52,260 bases of DNA from CAYVKM01 sp964452045 (GTDB lineage: Bacteria > Calditrichota > Calditrichia > RBG-13-44-9), in the NCBI GenBank assembly GCA_964452045.1, contig CAYVKM010000018.1, forward strand, positions 1 to 52,260, read 5' to 3'. Below the pieces are notes generated by a model. The model was given only the letters and a program-made list of their open reading frames with translations, was not told the DNA's origin and made no database searches. Positions 6,981 to 15,915 of the stretch are shown one piece after another. The translations under genes and the position numbers were made by a program. Numbering within the stretch: the stretch's first letter is position 1; each line of letters opens with the position of its first letter.

Positions 6981-9900
6981 ATGAACAACAATGGTGATAT
7001 CAAAATTGGCGTTTACATCTGTCACTGTGGTGCAAACATCGCAGGTAAGGTCGATATATCAGAAGTCGTAGAATTTGCTCAAACACTGGCTCATGTCGAA
7101 ATTGCCCGGGAATATAAGTTCATGTGTTCCGATCCGGGACAAGATTTAATTAAACAGGATATCAAAGAATTAGGTGTGAACCGGGTTCTGGTGGCATCCT
7201 GTTCGCCACTGATGCACGAAGTGACCTTTCGCAGAGCTGTCCGGGATGGTGGAGAAAACCCCTATTTCTTTCAGATGGCAAATATCCGGGAACATGTTTC
7301 CTGGGTAACCCTGGATAAAGTCCAGGCGACCGATAAAGCAAAAGCACTGATCTCCGCAGGCGTTAAGCGGGTCTTTTTTCACGAACCCCTGAAAAAACGG
7401 TCGGTCCCGGTTCATCCGGATACTATGGTGATCGGCGGGGGTATTGCCGGGATACAGGCTGCCCTTACCATGGCTGACGCCGGAAAAAAAGTTTATTTAA
7501 TAGAACGCGAACCTTCCATTGGTGGCCATATGGCAAAATTTGATAAAACCTTTCCCACCCTGGATTGTTCAGCCTGCATCTTGACCCCGAAAATGACCCA
7601 GGTAGCTGCCCATCCTAATATCGAGCTAATGACTTATTCCAAAGTGGAGGGCGTGGATGGTTATGTAGGCAACTTTAAAGTTAGCGTAAAAAAGAAAGCA
7701 CGATTTATAAACGAAGAGGCCTGCACCGGTTGCGGTGAATGTGTAAAGGTTTGTCCGGTGGATATACCGTCTGAATTTGATGAAGGATTGGGAACCCGCA
7801 AGGCCATTTACCGGCCCTTTCCACAATCGGTACCAAACACCTATACCATTTCCCGAAAGGGAATGCCTCCCTGCCAGGCGACCTGCAGCTTGCATCAAAA
7901 TGCACAGGCTTATATCAAATTGATCGCCGGCGGACGGTTTGAGGAAGCATTGGAGGTGATTCTCCGGGATAATCCCCTTCCGGCAATTTGTGGTCGGGTT
8001 TGTTCTCATCCGTGTATGTCAATGTGCTCCCGAAATAAGGTTGATGACGCCATTAACGTTCCAGCCCTAAAACGGTTTGTCACCGACCATGTTGGTCAGT
8101 TTAATCTGCCCAAGCCTGATCTATCGATTCAAAGAAAAGAAAAAGTAGCAATTGTTGGTTCCGGTCCTTCCGGATTAATGTGTGCTTACGAATTACGACA
8201 TCGAGGATACCAGGTGCAGATTTATGAAGCGAATCAAATGCCGGGTGGAATGCTCTGGATGGGAATTCCCGCATTCCGTTTACCCCGTCACATCCTGAAT
8301 GAAGAAATCAGTCGAATTGAGGAAACCGGGGTAAACATAAAATTAAACACCAAAATCGGACGAGACATTTCCTTAAAACAGCTTAAAGAAAAATATCAGG
8401 CTGTGTACCTGGCGATTGGTTGTGGTAAGGAGCGCAGCCTAAATATACCAAACGAAATCCTGAATGGGATCTGGGGCGGTATTGATTTTCTAAAGCGAGT
8501 GAACAGTGGCGAGAAAGTAAAACTGGGTAACAAGGTTCTGGTCATTGGCGGTGGTAATTCGGCTATCGATGCGGCAAGGACCGCCTTGCGCACCGATGCA
8601 GAAGAGGTTACTATTGTTTACCGCCGCGGTAGAAATGAAATGCCGGCTGATGAATTGGAAATCCGGGAAGCAGAAAAAGAGGGTATCCGCATTTACTTCA
8701 ATGCTATGCCACGTCAATTTATGGGAACATCGCATGTCGCCGGACTGGAATGCATTCGCACCCGCTTAGGCCACCCGGACGAAAGTGGCCGACGCCGACC
8801 AGTGCCCATCCCGGGATCCGAGTTTATCCTACCTTGCGACGCGGTAATCGTGACCATCGGTCAAATGCCGGAACTGGAAACACTTAAGGACCGGTTGGGT
8901 TTGACTGTGACACAATGGGATACATTTGCAGCCGATCCGGTTACTCTGGAAACAAATATCGAAGGTATCTTTGCCGGAGGCGATTGTGTATCGGGTCCTG
9001 ATGTAGTGGTCAATGCCATGTTTGCCGGTCGGAAAGCAGCCATCTCTATCGATCGTTATCTCAAAAGTGAGGATATGAGTGAAGGTCGGGAACTGGAAGG
9101 TCCTTTCGAACCAAGTTTTGAATTCGACACCGAGGGCATTCCGGTAAAATGGCGGGTTGAAATTCCGGCCATTGAGATTGAGAGAAGGAAGTCCTTCGAC
9201 GAGGTACACCAGGGCTACACGGAAGAGATGGCTATCGAAGAAGCCAATCGTTGTCTGACCTGCGCCGGTTGCTGCGACTGTGAGTTATGTGATAATGCCT
9301 GCGAAGCAAAGGCCATCGATTATCACCAAAAGGATGAGATAAAAGAGATCGATGTCGGCTCCATTATCATCGCCACCGGATTTAAATCTTTCGATGCCGA
9401 AAAAATCCCGCATTATGGTTATAAAAAACTGGCCAATGTTTATACCAGTCTGGAAGTGGAACGACTGATCAATGCTGCCGGACCCACCGGTGGTGAAATT
9501 ATTTTACGGGATGGAGGAAAACCCAAGTCAGTGGGAATAATTCATTGTGTGGGATCGCGCGACAAAAATCATAATCGATATTGCTCCCGGGTTTGCTGCA
9601 TGTACTCACTTAAATTTGCCCACTTGATGCGCGAGCGGACGAATGCTGAGGTCTATAACTTCTATATTGATATGCGAACTTTCGGTAAGGGATATGAAGA
9701 GTTTTACGACCGGATCCTGGAAGAAGGGGCGCATATGATCCGGGGACGGGTTGCCGAAGTCAGTGACGTACCCCTGGATCCTTCCGAGGAGGGCAAACTG
9801 GTGATTCGGGTTGAGGACACACTCATTGGCATGGTACGGCGGATACCGGTGGATATGGTCATCCTCTCGACCGGTCTGGAACCACAACCCGATGCCGATG

Positions 9901-10343
9901 AGATCCGGAGAATCTTTAATATTTCTTGCAGCAATGAAGGATTTTTCCTGGAAAGACATCCTAAGTTAGCACCGATTTCTACCGCCACGGACGGTATTTT
10001 CCTGGCCGGAGCCTGCCAATCGCCTAAGGATATTCCCGATACCGTGGCCCAGGCCGGAGCCGCCGCCGCAGAGGCCCTCGCCCTGATCGATCGTGGTGAG
10101 GTTGAGCTCGAACCGAATACAGCCTGGATCGAAGAAGAGTCCTGTTCCGGTTGTCAAACCTGCGTCTCTCTCTGTCCTTATACTGCCATCAGCTTCGATA
10201 AAGAAAAAGCGATATCCGTTATCAACGAGGTACTTTGTAAAGGCTGTGGCACTTGTGTCTCCGCCTGTCCAAGCGGTGCTGCACGGCAACATCTCTATCT
10301 GGACGAACAGATCTTCTCTGAGATAGAAGGACTTATGGTTTAA
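6981..10343 (+). CDS. hdrA: HdrA flavoprotein with inserted GltD-type NAD(P)H oxidoreductase module
   Basis: The 1120-residue protein begins like HdrA: GVYICHCG, then an FAD site (VIGGGIAGIQAAL), then ferredoxin motif CTGCGECVKVCP and the typical EGLGTRKAIYRPFPQ. At about residue 295, where standard HdrA has its second ferredoxin Cys set, a GltD-like unit of about 460 residues begins: CQATC...ICGRVC...CMSMC Fe-S region, FAD site (IVGSGPSGLMCAYEL) and NAD(P) site (VIGGGNSAIDAARTAL). At about 757 HdrA resumes with RCLTCAGCCDCELC, continues through FAD-domain blocks (CVGSRD, CSRVCCMYSLK), and ends in two ferredoxin motifs (CSGCQTCVSLCP, CKGCGTCVSACP). The start at 6981 is preferred over 6969 because GGAG lies six bases upstream. 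HdrA is the electron-bifurcating subunit in methanogens; here NAD(P)H may be a third partner. The reading frame is intact throughout. Confidence 0.92.
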   Translation: MNNNGDIKIGVYICHCGANIAGKVDISEVVEFAQTLAHVEIAREYKFMCSDPGQDLIKQDIKELGVNRVLVASCSPLMHEVTFRRAVRDGGENPYFFQMANIREHVSWVTLDKVQATDKAKALISAGVKRVFFHEPLKKRSVPVHPDTMVIGGGIAGIQAALTMADAGKKVYLIEREPSIGGHMAKFDKTFPTLDCSACILTPKMTQVAAHPNIELMTYSKVEGVDGYVGNFKVSVKKKARFINEEACTGCGECVKVCPVDIPSEFDEGLGTRKAIYRPFPQSVPNTYTISRKGMPPCQATCSLHQNAQAYIKLIAGGRFEEALEVILRDNPLPAICGRVCSHPCMSMCSRNKVDDAINVPALKRFVTDHVGQFNLPKPDLSIQRKEKVAIVGSGPSGLMCAYELRHRGYQVQIYEANQMPGGMLWMGIPAFRLPRHILNEEISRIEETGVNIKLNTKIGRDISLKQLKEKYQAVYLAIGCGKERSLNIPNEILNGIWGGIDFLKRVNSGEKVKLGNKVLVIGGGNSAIDAARTALRTDAEEVTIVYRRGRNEMPADELEIREAEKEGIRIYFNAMPRQFMGTSHVAGLECIRTRLGHPDESGRRRPVPIPGSEFILPCDAVIVTIGQMPELETLKDRLGLTVTQWDTFAADPVTLETNIEGIFAGGDCVSGPDVVVNAMFAGRKAAISIDRYLKSEDMSEGRELEGPFEPSFEFDTEGIPVKWRVEIPAIEIERRKSFDEVHQGYTEEMAIEEANRCLTCAGCCDCELCDNACEAKAIDYHQKDEIKEIDVGSIIIATGFKSFDAEKIPHYGYKKLANVYTSLEVERLINAAGPTGGEIILRDGGKPKSVGIIHCVGSRDKNHNRYCSRVCCMYSLKFAHLMRERTNAEVYNFYIDMRTFGKGYEEFYDRILEEGAHMIRGRVAEVSDVPLDPSEEGKLVIRVEDTLIGMVRRIPVDMVILSTGLEPQPDADEIRRIFNISCSNEGFFLERHPKLAPISTATDGIFLAGACQSPKDIPDTVAQAGAAAAEALALIDRGEVELEPNTAWIEEESCSGCQTCVSLCPYTAISFDKEKAISVINEVLCKGCGTCVSACPSGAARQHLYLDEQIFSEIEGLMV

Positions 10344-10414
10344 CAGGAATAGTTTTGTTGAATGAACAAATTTAATAGGAATAGACAGTTCAATTATAAA
10401 AAGGATAAAGATTC

Positions 10415-10876
10415 ATGTACGAGGCAAAAGTAGTTGCATTTTTCTGCACCTGGTGTACTTACACAGCGGCGGACTTGGCGGGTACTGCTCGGATGAGCTA
10501 CGCTCCCAATGTACGCATTGTCCGGATAATGTGTTCGGGCAGAGTCGATCCCCAGTTTATTCTGGATGCTTTCCACCGGGGAGCAGATGGCGTACTGATC
10601 GGTGGTTGCCATCCTGGGGATTGCCATTACCAGGATGGTAATTACAAGACCCTGCGAAGATTTCATCTTCTGCAACGCCTTCTTGAACAAATGGGGATCG
10701 AAAAAAAGCGTCTTCGCCTGGAATGGATTTCCGCTTCCGAAGGTGATAAGGTGCAACGGGTGATCAATGAAATGGTTGAAGATTTGAGGCAATTAGGCCC
10801 CTTAAAAATTTCTGCATCTCCGGTTGCTGAAGAAGTAGAAGGCGAGACAGAAGCGGTAGCAGCACCCGCTTTGTAA
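10415..10876 (+). CDS. mvhD: F420-nonreducing hydrogenase iron-sulfur subunit D
   Basis: The 153-residue protein has the MvhD cysteine pattern: FFCTWCTY, IMCSGRVD and GGCHPGDCHY, which binds a [2Fe-2S] cluster in the methanogen homologue. MvhD bridges the hydrogenase (MvhAG) to HdrA, so its place between hdrA and mvhG fits. AAAGGATAAAG lies before the ATG. The last 20 residues are Glu- and Ala-rich and look like a flexible tail. Confidence 0.9.
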   Translation: MYEAKVVAFFCTWCTYTAADLAGTARMSYAPNVRIVRIMCSGRVDPQFILDAFHRGADGVLIGGCHPGDCHYQDGNYKTLRRFHLLQRLLEQMGIEKKRLRLEWISASEGDKVQRVINEMVEDLRQLGPLKISASPVAEEVEGETEAVAAPAL

Positions 10877-10953
10877 CTAAAGAGAATAGGTTTGCAAATA
10901 ACTGAACCAAAAAGTGATTACCGGATGACAATTATAAATTGAGGTAAGTCGAA

Positions 10954-11949
10954 ATGTCAAAACCTAAAGTTGCCTTTTATTGGTGCGCCAGTTGTGGGGG
11001 TTGTGAGGAAGCCGTAGTCGATCTCGCCGAAAATATATTGGATGTGGTGGAGGCGGTTGATATTGTATTCTGGCCGGTTGCCCTCGATTTTAAAAAAGAA
11101 GATGTGGCCAAAATGCCGGATAAAGAAATAGACGTCGCTTTTATTAACGGCGCAATACGTTTGGGCGAACAGGAAGAAATGGTTTATCTGCTAGAGCGCA
11201 AGTCCAAGATGATTATAGCTTTCGGCAGTTGCGCTCATCTTGGTGGCATACCGGGTCTGGGTAATCTGTGGAACAGGGAAAGCATATTTAACCGGGTCTA
11301 CCACGAAGTGCCTTCCCTGCAGGAAAATAACCAGGTATTGCCGCTGGAAAATGCATCAATGAACGGGCATGATTTACATCTCCCCGAATTCTTTGACACA
11401 GTAAAACATTTGCATGACTTGATTGAGGTGGATTATTATCTCCCGGGATGCCCACCCACACCCAAGTTATTGCTGGAAGCCATTCAAACCATTTTAAAGG
11501 GAGAGCTACCACCAAAGGGTACCGTCCTTTCTCCGGATAAAGCGCTTTGTGATGAATGCGATAGAAATCAGAGCAAACCGGAGAAGTTGTTGATCAAAGA
11601 TCTCAAACGTGTCCAGGAAGTGGAAATCGATCCGGAGAAATGTCTTCTGGCACAAGGGATATTCTGCATGGGACCGGCCACCCGCAGTGGATGCGGAGCT
11701 TTGTGCGTCAATGGAAATATGCCCTGCACCGGATGCTTTGGTCCCACCAGCCGAGTAAAAGACCAGGGTGCCAAAGCGCTTTCCGGCCTAGCATCCATTG
11801 TGGATTATAGCGACGAGGAATCAATTCAGCGCCTTTTTGATAAATTTGTCGATCCGGTTGGCACTTTTTACCGGTATGGATTACCGGTTTCACTGCTGAA
11901 GCGAAAGACCTTTAATCAAAATCCGATTCAGGAATCCGACAAAGGGTGA
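10954..11949 (+). CDS. mvhG: NiFe hydrogenase small subunit (group 3c type)
   Basis: The 331-residue protein carries the proximal-cluster cysteines in WCASCGGCEEA, FGSCAHLGG and LPGCPPTPK, and further Cys sites in the C-terminal part (KCLLAQGIFCMGP, SGCGALC, PCTGCFGP), which should hold the remaining clusters. It has no twin-arginine signal or membrane anchor, so the enzyme is cytoplasmic, as expected for Mvh. GAGGT precedes the ATG. It is followed 82 bp later by the large subunit. Confidence 0.92.
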   Translation: MSKPKVAFYWCASCGGCEEAVVDLAENILDVVEAVDIVFWPVALDFKKEDVAKMPDKEIDVAFINGAIRLGEQEEMVYLLERKSKMIIAFGSCAHLGGIPGLGNLWNRESIFNRVYHEVPSLQENNQVLPLENASMNGHDLHLPEFFDTVKHLHDLIEVDYYLPGCPPTPKLLLEAIQTILKGELPPKGTVLSPDKALCDECDRNQSKPEKLLIKDLKRVQEVEIDPEKCLLAQGIFCMGPATRSGCGALCVNGNMPCTGCFGPTSRVKDQGAKALSGLASIVDYSDEESIQRLFDKFVDPVGTFYRYGLPVSLLKRKTFNQNPIQESDKG

Positions 11950-12031
11950 CATTTTATGTTTCTGGTAGGAACTATATATTTTCAATTAACATCAATAGAA
12001 ATCAAAAACCGATATATTGGGAGAAATCCTG

Positions 12032-13492
12032 ATGGCACAAAAAATTGTAATTGATCCAATCACCAGACTGGAAGGACATGGTAAAATATCTATTTTTCTG
12101 GATGACACCGGAAATGTGGAGCGGGCTTATTTTCAGGTTCCGGAACTCCGGGGATTCGAAAAATTTTGCGAGGGTCGTCCGGCTGAGGACATGCCTCAGA
12201 TTACCTCACGAATCTGCGGTGTGTGTCCCACTGCCCATCATATGGCGGGGACAAAGGCCCTGGATGATTTATATAAAGTGGAACCAACCGAGACCGCGAA
12301 AAAAATCCGTGAGCTGGTCTACAACACCTTTATGCTGGAAGACCATGCCCTGCATTTCTTCTTCCTGGGCGGTCCGGACTTTGTGACCGGGCCGGATGCC
12401 CCAAAAGCGGATCGCAACATTTTAGGCGTTCTGCAAAAAGTGGGATTGGATGTTGGAAAAAAAGTAATTGGTATGCGTCGGGAATTAAGGGAGTTGATCA
12501 CGGAGATGGGCGGAAAGGTTATTCATCCGGTTCTGGGTCTACCGGGAGGAGTTTCCAAACAAATGAAGGAAGAGGTTCGTCAGCGGTTCGAATCCGTGGC
12601 AAAGGAAGGTATCAATTTTGCCTTATTTGCCCTTAAAATATTCGATGATATTGTTCTGGCAAATTCTTCCTACCTCAATCTAATAACCTCCGATGCCTAT
12701 ACACATCATACCTATTATATGGGATTGGTTGACGAGCAAAATCAGGTCAATTTTTATGACGGAAAAATCCGGGTAGTTGCTCCCAATGGAGAGGAGTTTG
12801 CCAAATTTCCGGCACAGGAATATTTAAATCAGATTCTGGAACACGTGGAACCGTGGAGCTATGTAAAATTCCCCTATCTAAAAAAAGTGGGCTGGGACGG
12901 ATTTAATGACGGAAATGGCTCCGGGATATATAGTGTTGCTCCACTGGCCCGTTTAAATGCCTCGGAGGGTATGGCAACCCCACAGGCAGAAGAATATTAT
13001 AAACGATATTTTGAAACCCTGGGCGGAAAGCCAGTCCATTTTACCCTGGCAAATCACTGGGCACGCCTCGTCGAAATGCTGTATGCTGCCGAGCGAATGC
13101 TTGAACTCGCCAGTGATCAGGAGATCACCAGTAAGCATATTCGTGCTATTCCCGATATGACTCCAAAAGAAGGAATCGGTTGTGTGGAGGCACCCAGAGG
13201 AACCTTGTTCCATCATTATCAGACCGATGAGCGGGGTGTGATCCAAAAAGCAAATCTAATTGTAGCCACCCAGAATAATGCCGGCAGGATTGCCATGTCC
13301 GTGGACAAAGCAGCGCGCAGTTTAATCCGCGATGGTCATGTGGACGATGGCATCCTGAATAAAGTGGAAATGGCTTTCCGGGCTTACGATCCCTGCCATG
13401 CCTGCGCCACACATGCGCTACCGGGGGAAATGCCGCTGTATGCGGAAATTTACAATCAGAACGGAGAATTAATTCGCCGAATCACTCGTTAA
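12032..13492 (+). CDS. mvhA: NiFe hydrogenase large subunit (group 3c type)
   Basis: Both active-site motifs are present: RICGVCPTAHH near the N terminus and DPCHACATH near the C terminus, giving the four Cys that bind Ni and Fe. All are Cys, so it is not a NiFeSe enzyme. A C-terminal extension of about 25 residues after the last His should be cleaved during maturation, and the next gene encodes a suitable protease. The start is ATG 12032 (MAQKIVIDPITRLEGHG) with GGAGAAA upstream; an upstream in-frame ATG at 12017 gives five extra unconserved residues. With MvhD and MvhG it feeds electrons from H2 to HdrA. Confidence 0.94.
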   Translation: MAQKIVIDPITRLEGHGKISIFLDDTGNVERAYFQVPELRGFEKFCEGRPAEDMPQITSRICGVCPTAHHMAGTKALDDLYKVEPTETAKKIRELVYNTFMLEDHALHFFFLGGPDFVTGPDAPKADRNILGVLQKVGLDVGKKVIGMRRELRELITEMGGKVIHPVLGLPGGVSKQMKEEVRQRFESVAKEGINFALFALKIFDDIVLANSSYLNLITSDAYTHHTYYMGLVDEQNQVNFYDGKIRVVAPNGEEFAKFPAQEYLNQILEHVEPWSYVKFPYLKKVGWDGFNDGNGSGIYSVAPLARLNASEGMATPQAEEYYKRYFETLGGKPVHFTLANHWARLVEMLYAAERMLELASDQEITSKHIRAIPDMTPKEGIGCVEAPRGTLFHHYQTDERGVIQKANLIVATQNNAGRIAMSVDKAARSLIRDGHVDDGILNKVEMAFRAYDPCHACATHALPGEMPLYAEIYNQNGELIRRITR

Positions 13493-13519
13493 GCTTTGAA
13501 ATAAAATATTTTAACAAAT

Positions 13520-13535
13520 AAGGAGCGTTTGAATT
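13520..13535 (+). promoter_or_regulatory. Shine-Dalgarno and probable AUU start codon
   Basis: AAGGAG is followed after seven bases by ATT at 13533, which is in frame with the whole maturation protease. The in-frame stop TGA (13530-13532) directly precedes it, and no ATG, GTG or TTG in frame lies before the conserved N terminus. A nearby TTG at 13529 is in another frame and meets a stop after eight codons. Confidence 0.6.
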
Positions 13536-14042
13536 TCAACCTCAGTTCTAAATAAAGTACTCGTACTGGGCCTGGGAAATCCAGTATTAGGTGACGATGG
13601 TATTGGTATCCGGATTGTTCAGGATCTCAGAGATCATTTTACAAATTCGGCTGCTTTAGAATTTGAAGTCAGCTCCCAGGCGGGCCTATACCTGTTGGAT
13701 CAATTTATCGGCTTCGATCAGGTCATCATCGTAGACGCTATCATTAATGACCAGCGTTCATTAGGCGAGATCCAGTATCTGAAACCTGAACCACTTCAGG
13801 AAATACCCAGAGGTTCTTCTCCCCATTTTATTGGTCTGGGTAGTTTAATCGCGCTGGGAAATCATTACCAGATGTCCATGCCCAGCCATCTTTCTATTGT
13901 AGGAATTGTGATTCATGAAAAACATGAAATACGGGAAGGTTTATCTCCGGGATTACAGGTTGTGTACCCGGAAATCTTGCAGGAAGTACAGAATTACATC
14001 AACCGGGTCCCGAACAACCAGACGGCCAGTCTCCCGGTTTAA
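13533..14042 (+). CDS. Hydrogenase maturation endopeptidase (HybD/HycI family)
   Basis: Translated from the ATT at 13533 this gives 169 residues with the full family pattern: VLGLGNPVLGDDGIG near the N terminus, VDAI in the middle and SPHFIGLGS further on, supplying the acidic residues and His that bind nickel during cleavage. It would remove the C-terminal tail of the hydrogenase large subunit encoded just upstream. The first in-frame ATG is at 13695, but starting there would delete the first catalytic block, so a start at ATT is favoured. It is the last gene of the hdr-mvh operon. Confidence 0.85.
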   Translation: MSTSVLNKVLVLGLGNPVLGDDGIGIRIVQDLRDHFTNSAALEFEVSSQAGLYLLDQFIGFDQVIIVDAIINDQRSLGEIQYLKPEPLQEIPRGSSPHFIGLGSLIALGNHYQMSMPSHLSIVGIVIHEKHEIREGLSPGLQVVYPEILQEVQNYINRVPNNQTASLPV

Positions 14043-14236
14043 CACTGTTTATATCCACCAACTATTTTTTTAATCCCTAATTTATCGCAATCATATATTT
14101 TACAGGATAATCTTGTATTTCAAGATATGTTTTGTTTAAATTGTATTGTACATAAGATCACAAATTTATGTAGTAAGAAAACCCTTTTATACTTGGTATA
14201 TGGGATAGGTCAAATTAAGAGAATTTAATTTTTAAC

Positions 14237-15880
14237 ATGGCTTCGTTGATCAAGAAATTAACCTCAGTCGACAGGCTCTTCGCTTTACTGAGAATTCTTG
14301 CCTTTATCGGGGGAATATTCTGGGTTTTTCTTTCCAAAATGCCGGTTGCCAATCAGCATGAGTTGTTTTTGAATTTTGGTTTCTTTCTTATCTATAGCCT
14401 TTTGCTCTACCTGTTTATTTTTCTTTATCCGCAACGGATTCGATATCTGTATAATTTGGTCCTCTATCTCGATCTTATTTTTGTTTTCTGGCTTGTCCGA
14501 CTCACTGGGGGCTACTCAAGTGATTTTTACCTGGCCTTTTTACTGCTGGTAGCGCTTCACTCCTTTTATTTTGGATTATCTTTTGGATTCAGGGTCCAGA
14601 TACTCTCGATTTTCATTTACCTGGCTGCAGGAAATTTTGCGGTCAGCAGCGAGAATTATGTTCTGCTGGGATTGCGAATTGTCTTTTTTTTCCTGGTTGG
14701 GGTTTCCATGGGGTTATTATCCCGAAAAGAAGAAATCGATAAAAAACGTATTGAAAAGCTGAATGAAGAACTGGAAAAACGTCGGAACGAATTAGAACAA
14801 GAAAAAAACAAGCTTTCGAATATATTGATGGGGATAGATGCGGGTCTGATTTTAATTAATCGAAAAAAAGAAATTATCTGGATGAATAAGGTCAGCGAGA
14901 GATGGTTTGGTTCGATAAATAAGCACTTTGGCTCTGATAATTTTAAACTGTTTAACAATAAACAAACCCGGTTAGAAAATCCGATTGATAAGTCCCTTAA
15001 AAACGGCACCATTGAAAATTTTGAAACAGAGTATGTGGATGGGGAAGATCAAACGCACTATTTTCGTATAACCTCCGCACCCCTGTTCGATGAAAAAGGA
15101 AAAGTGGATCAAATTCTGGAATTAATTCAGGATATTACTGAAGAAAAGGAACTGCAGCTGCACCTCATCCAGACCAGTAAATTAGCAGCCATGGGTGAGA
15201 TTGCCAGTGGCGTCGCCCATGAAATTAACAATCCATTAAGCTCAATTGCAGTCTGTGTGCAGGAACTGGCAGATGTGGTGCTGGAAAATTTGGGAGGTAA
15301 AAAGGAATCAGTGGAAATCCTGGAAGATATTGAAACCATCAAAAATGAGATCCAACGTTGCAAACGGATCACAACAGGTCTGCTCAACATTGCCCCGCGC
15401 ACCGAACATCGCCGGGTTCTGCTGGATGTCAATCAGTTGATCAAAAATGTGCGTCTGCTTATCCGCTATAAGGCCGAAAGAGAACATAAGGAAATCAAGC
15501 TTAACCTGGCCAAAAATATTCCCCTCATCATGGGAGAGGCCGATACCCTTTCCCAGGTATTTCTAAATCTGATTTTAAATGCGGTGGAATTCAGTCCGGC
15601 CGGTAAAACTATTGAAATTAATTCGGAAATGGATGGAAATGCCTCAGTAAAGGTAAGAATAAATGATGAAGGATGCGGCATTGCACCACAAAATTTGGGA
15701 AAGATATTCAAGCCATTTTATACCACAAAACCGGCGGGAATGGGGACTGGCCTGGGACTCCCGATCAGTCTGCGGATCATCAAAAGTCTTGGTGGCGAAA
15801 TCCAGGTTGAAAGCCAGCTGAAGAAAGGTAGTATCTTTACCCTGAGTTTACCGGTTTACCGGGAACCGTCAATCACTTAA
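14237..15880 (+). CDS. Membrane sensor histidine kinase with PAS domain
   Basis: The 547-residue protein has about six N-terminal membrane helices (residues 15-170), a short coiled coil (about 170-198), a PAS domain (about 200-305), a HisKA domain with SGVAHEINNPLSS, and an HATPase domain (NLILNAVEFS, DEGCGI, GTGLGLP). The topology resembles PilS-type kinases. Its partner is the sigma-54 regulator 35 bp downstream. The ATG is preceded by a weak RBS. It lies 194 bp after the hydrogenase operon; the signal is unknown. Confidence 0.9.
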   Translation: MASLIKKLTSVDRLFALLRILAFIGGIFWVFLSKMPVANQHELFLNFGFFLIYSLLLYLFIFLYPQRIRYLYNLVLYLDLIFVFWLVRLTGGYSSDFYLAFLLLVALHSFYFGLSFGFRVQILSIFIYLAAGNFAVSSENYVLLGLRIVFFFLVGVSMGLLSRKEEIDKKRIEKLNEELEKRRNELEQEKNKLSNILMGIDAGLILINRKKEIIWMNKVSERWFGSINKHFGSDNFKLFNNKQTRLENPIDKSLKNGTIENFETEYVDGEDQTHYFRITSAPLFDEKGKVDQILELIQDITEEKELQLHLIQTSKLAAMGEIASGVAHEINNPLSSIAVCVQELADVVLENLGGKKESVEILEDIETIKNEIQRCKRITTGLLNIAPRTEHRRVLLDVNQLIKNVRLLIRYKAEREHKEIKLNLAKNIPLIMGEADTLSQVFLNLILNAVEFSPAGKTIEINSEMDGNASVKVRINDEGCGIAPQNLGKIFKPFYTTKPAGMGTGLGLPISLRIIKSLGGEIQVESQLKKGSIFTLSLPVYREPSIT

Positions 15881-15915
15881 TTTATTAAACGATTCATTAA
15901 GTCTGAGAAAACAAC

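Noticed and set aside
7626..9209. Long antisense frames inside hdrA (for example 7626-8009 and 8829-9209)
   Set aside because: They are opposite a strongly conserved gene, have no recognisable domain and no RBS.
13380..13420. Selenocysteine in the hydrogenase large subunit
   Set aside because: The codon at the second active-site motif is a normal Cys (DPCHAC); no in-frame TGA is present.
13695..14042. Short form of the maturation protease starting at ATG 13695
   Set aside because: It would remove the conserved GNPVLGDDG block that lies in frame upstream.
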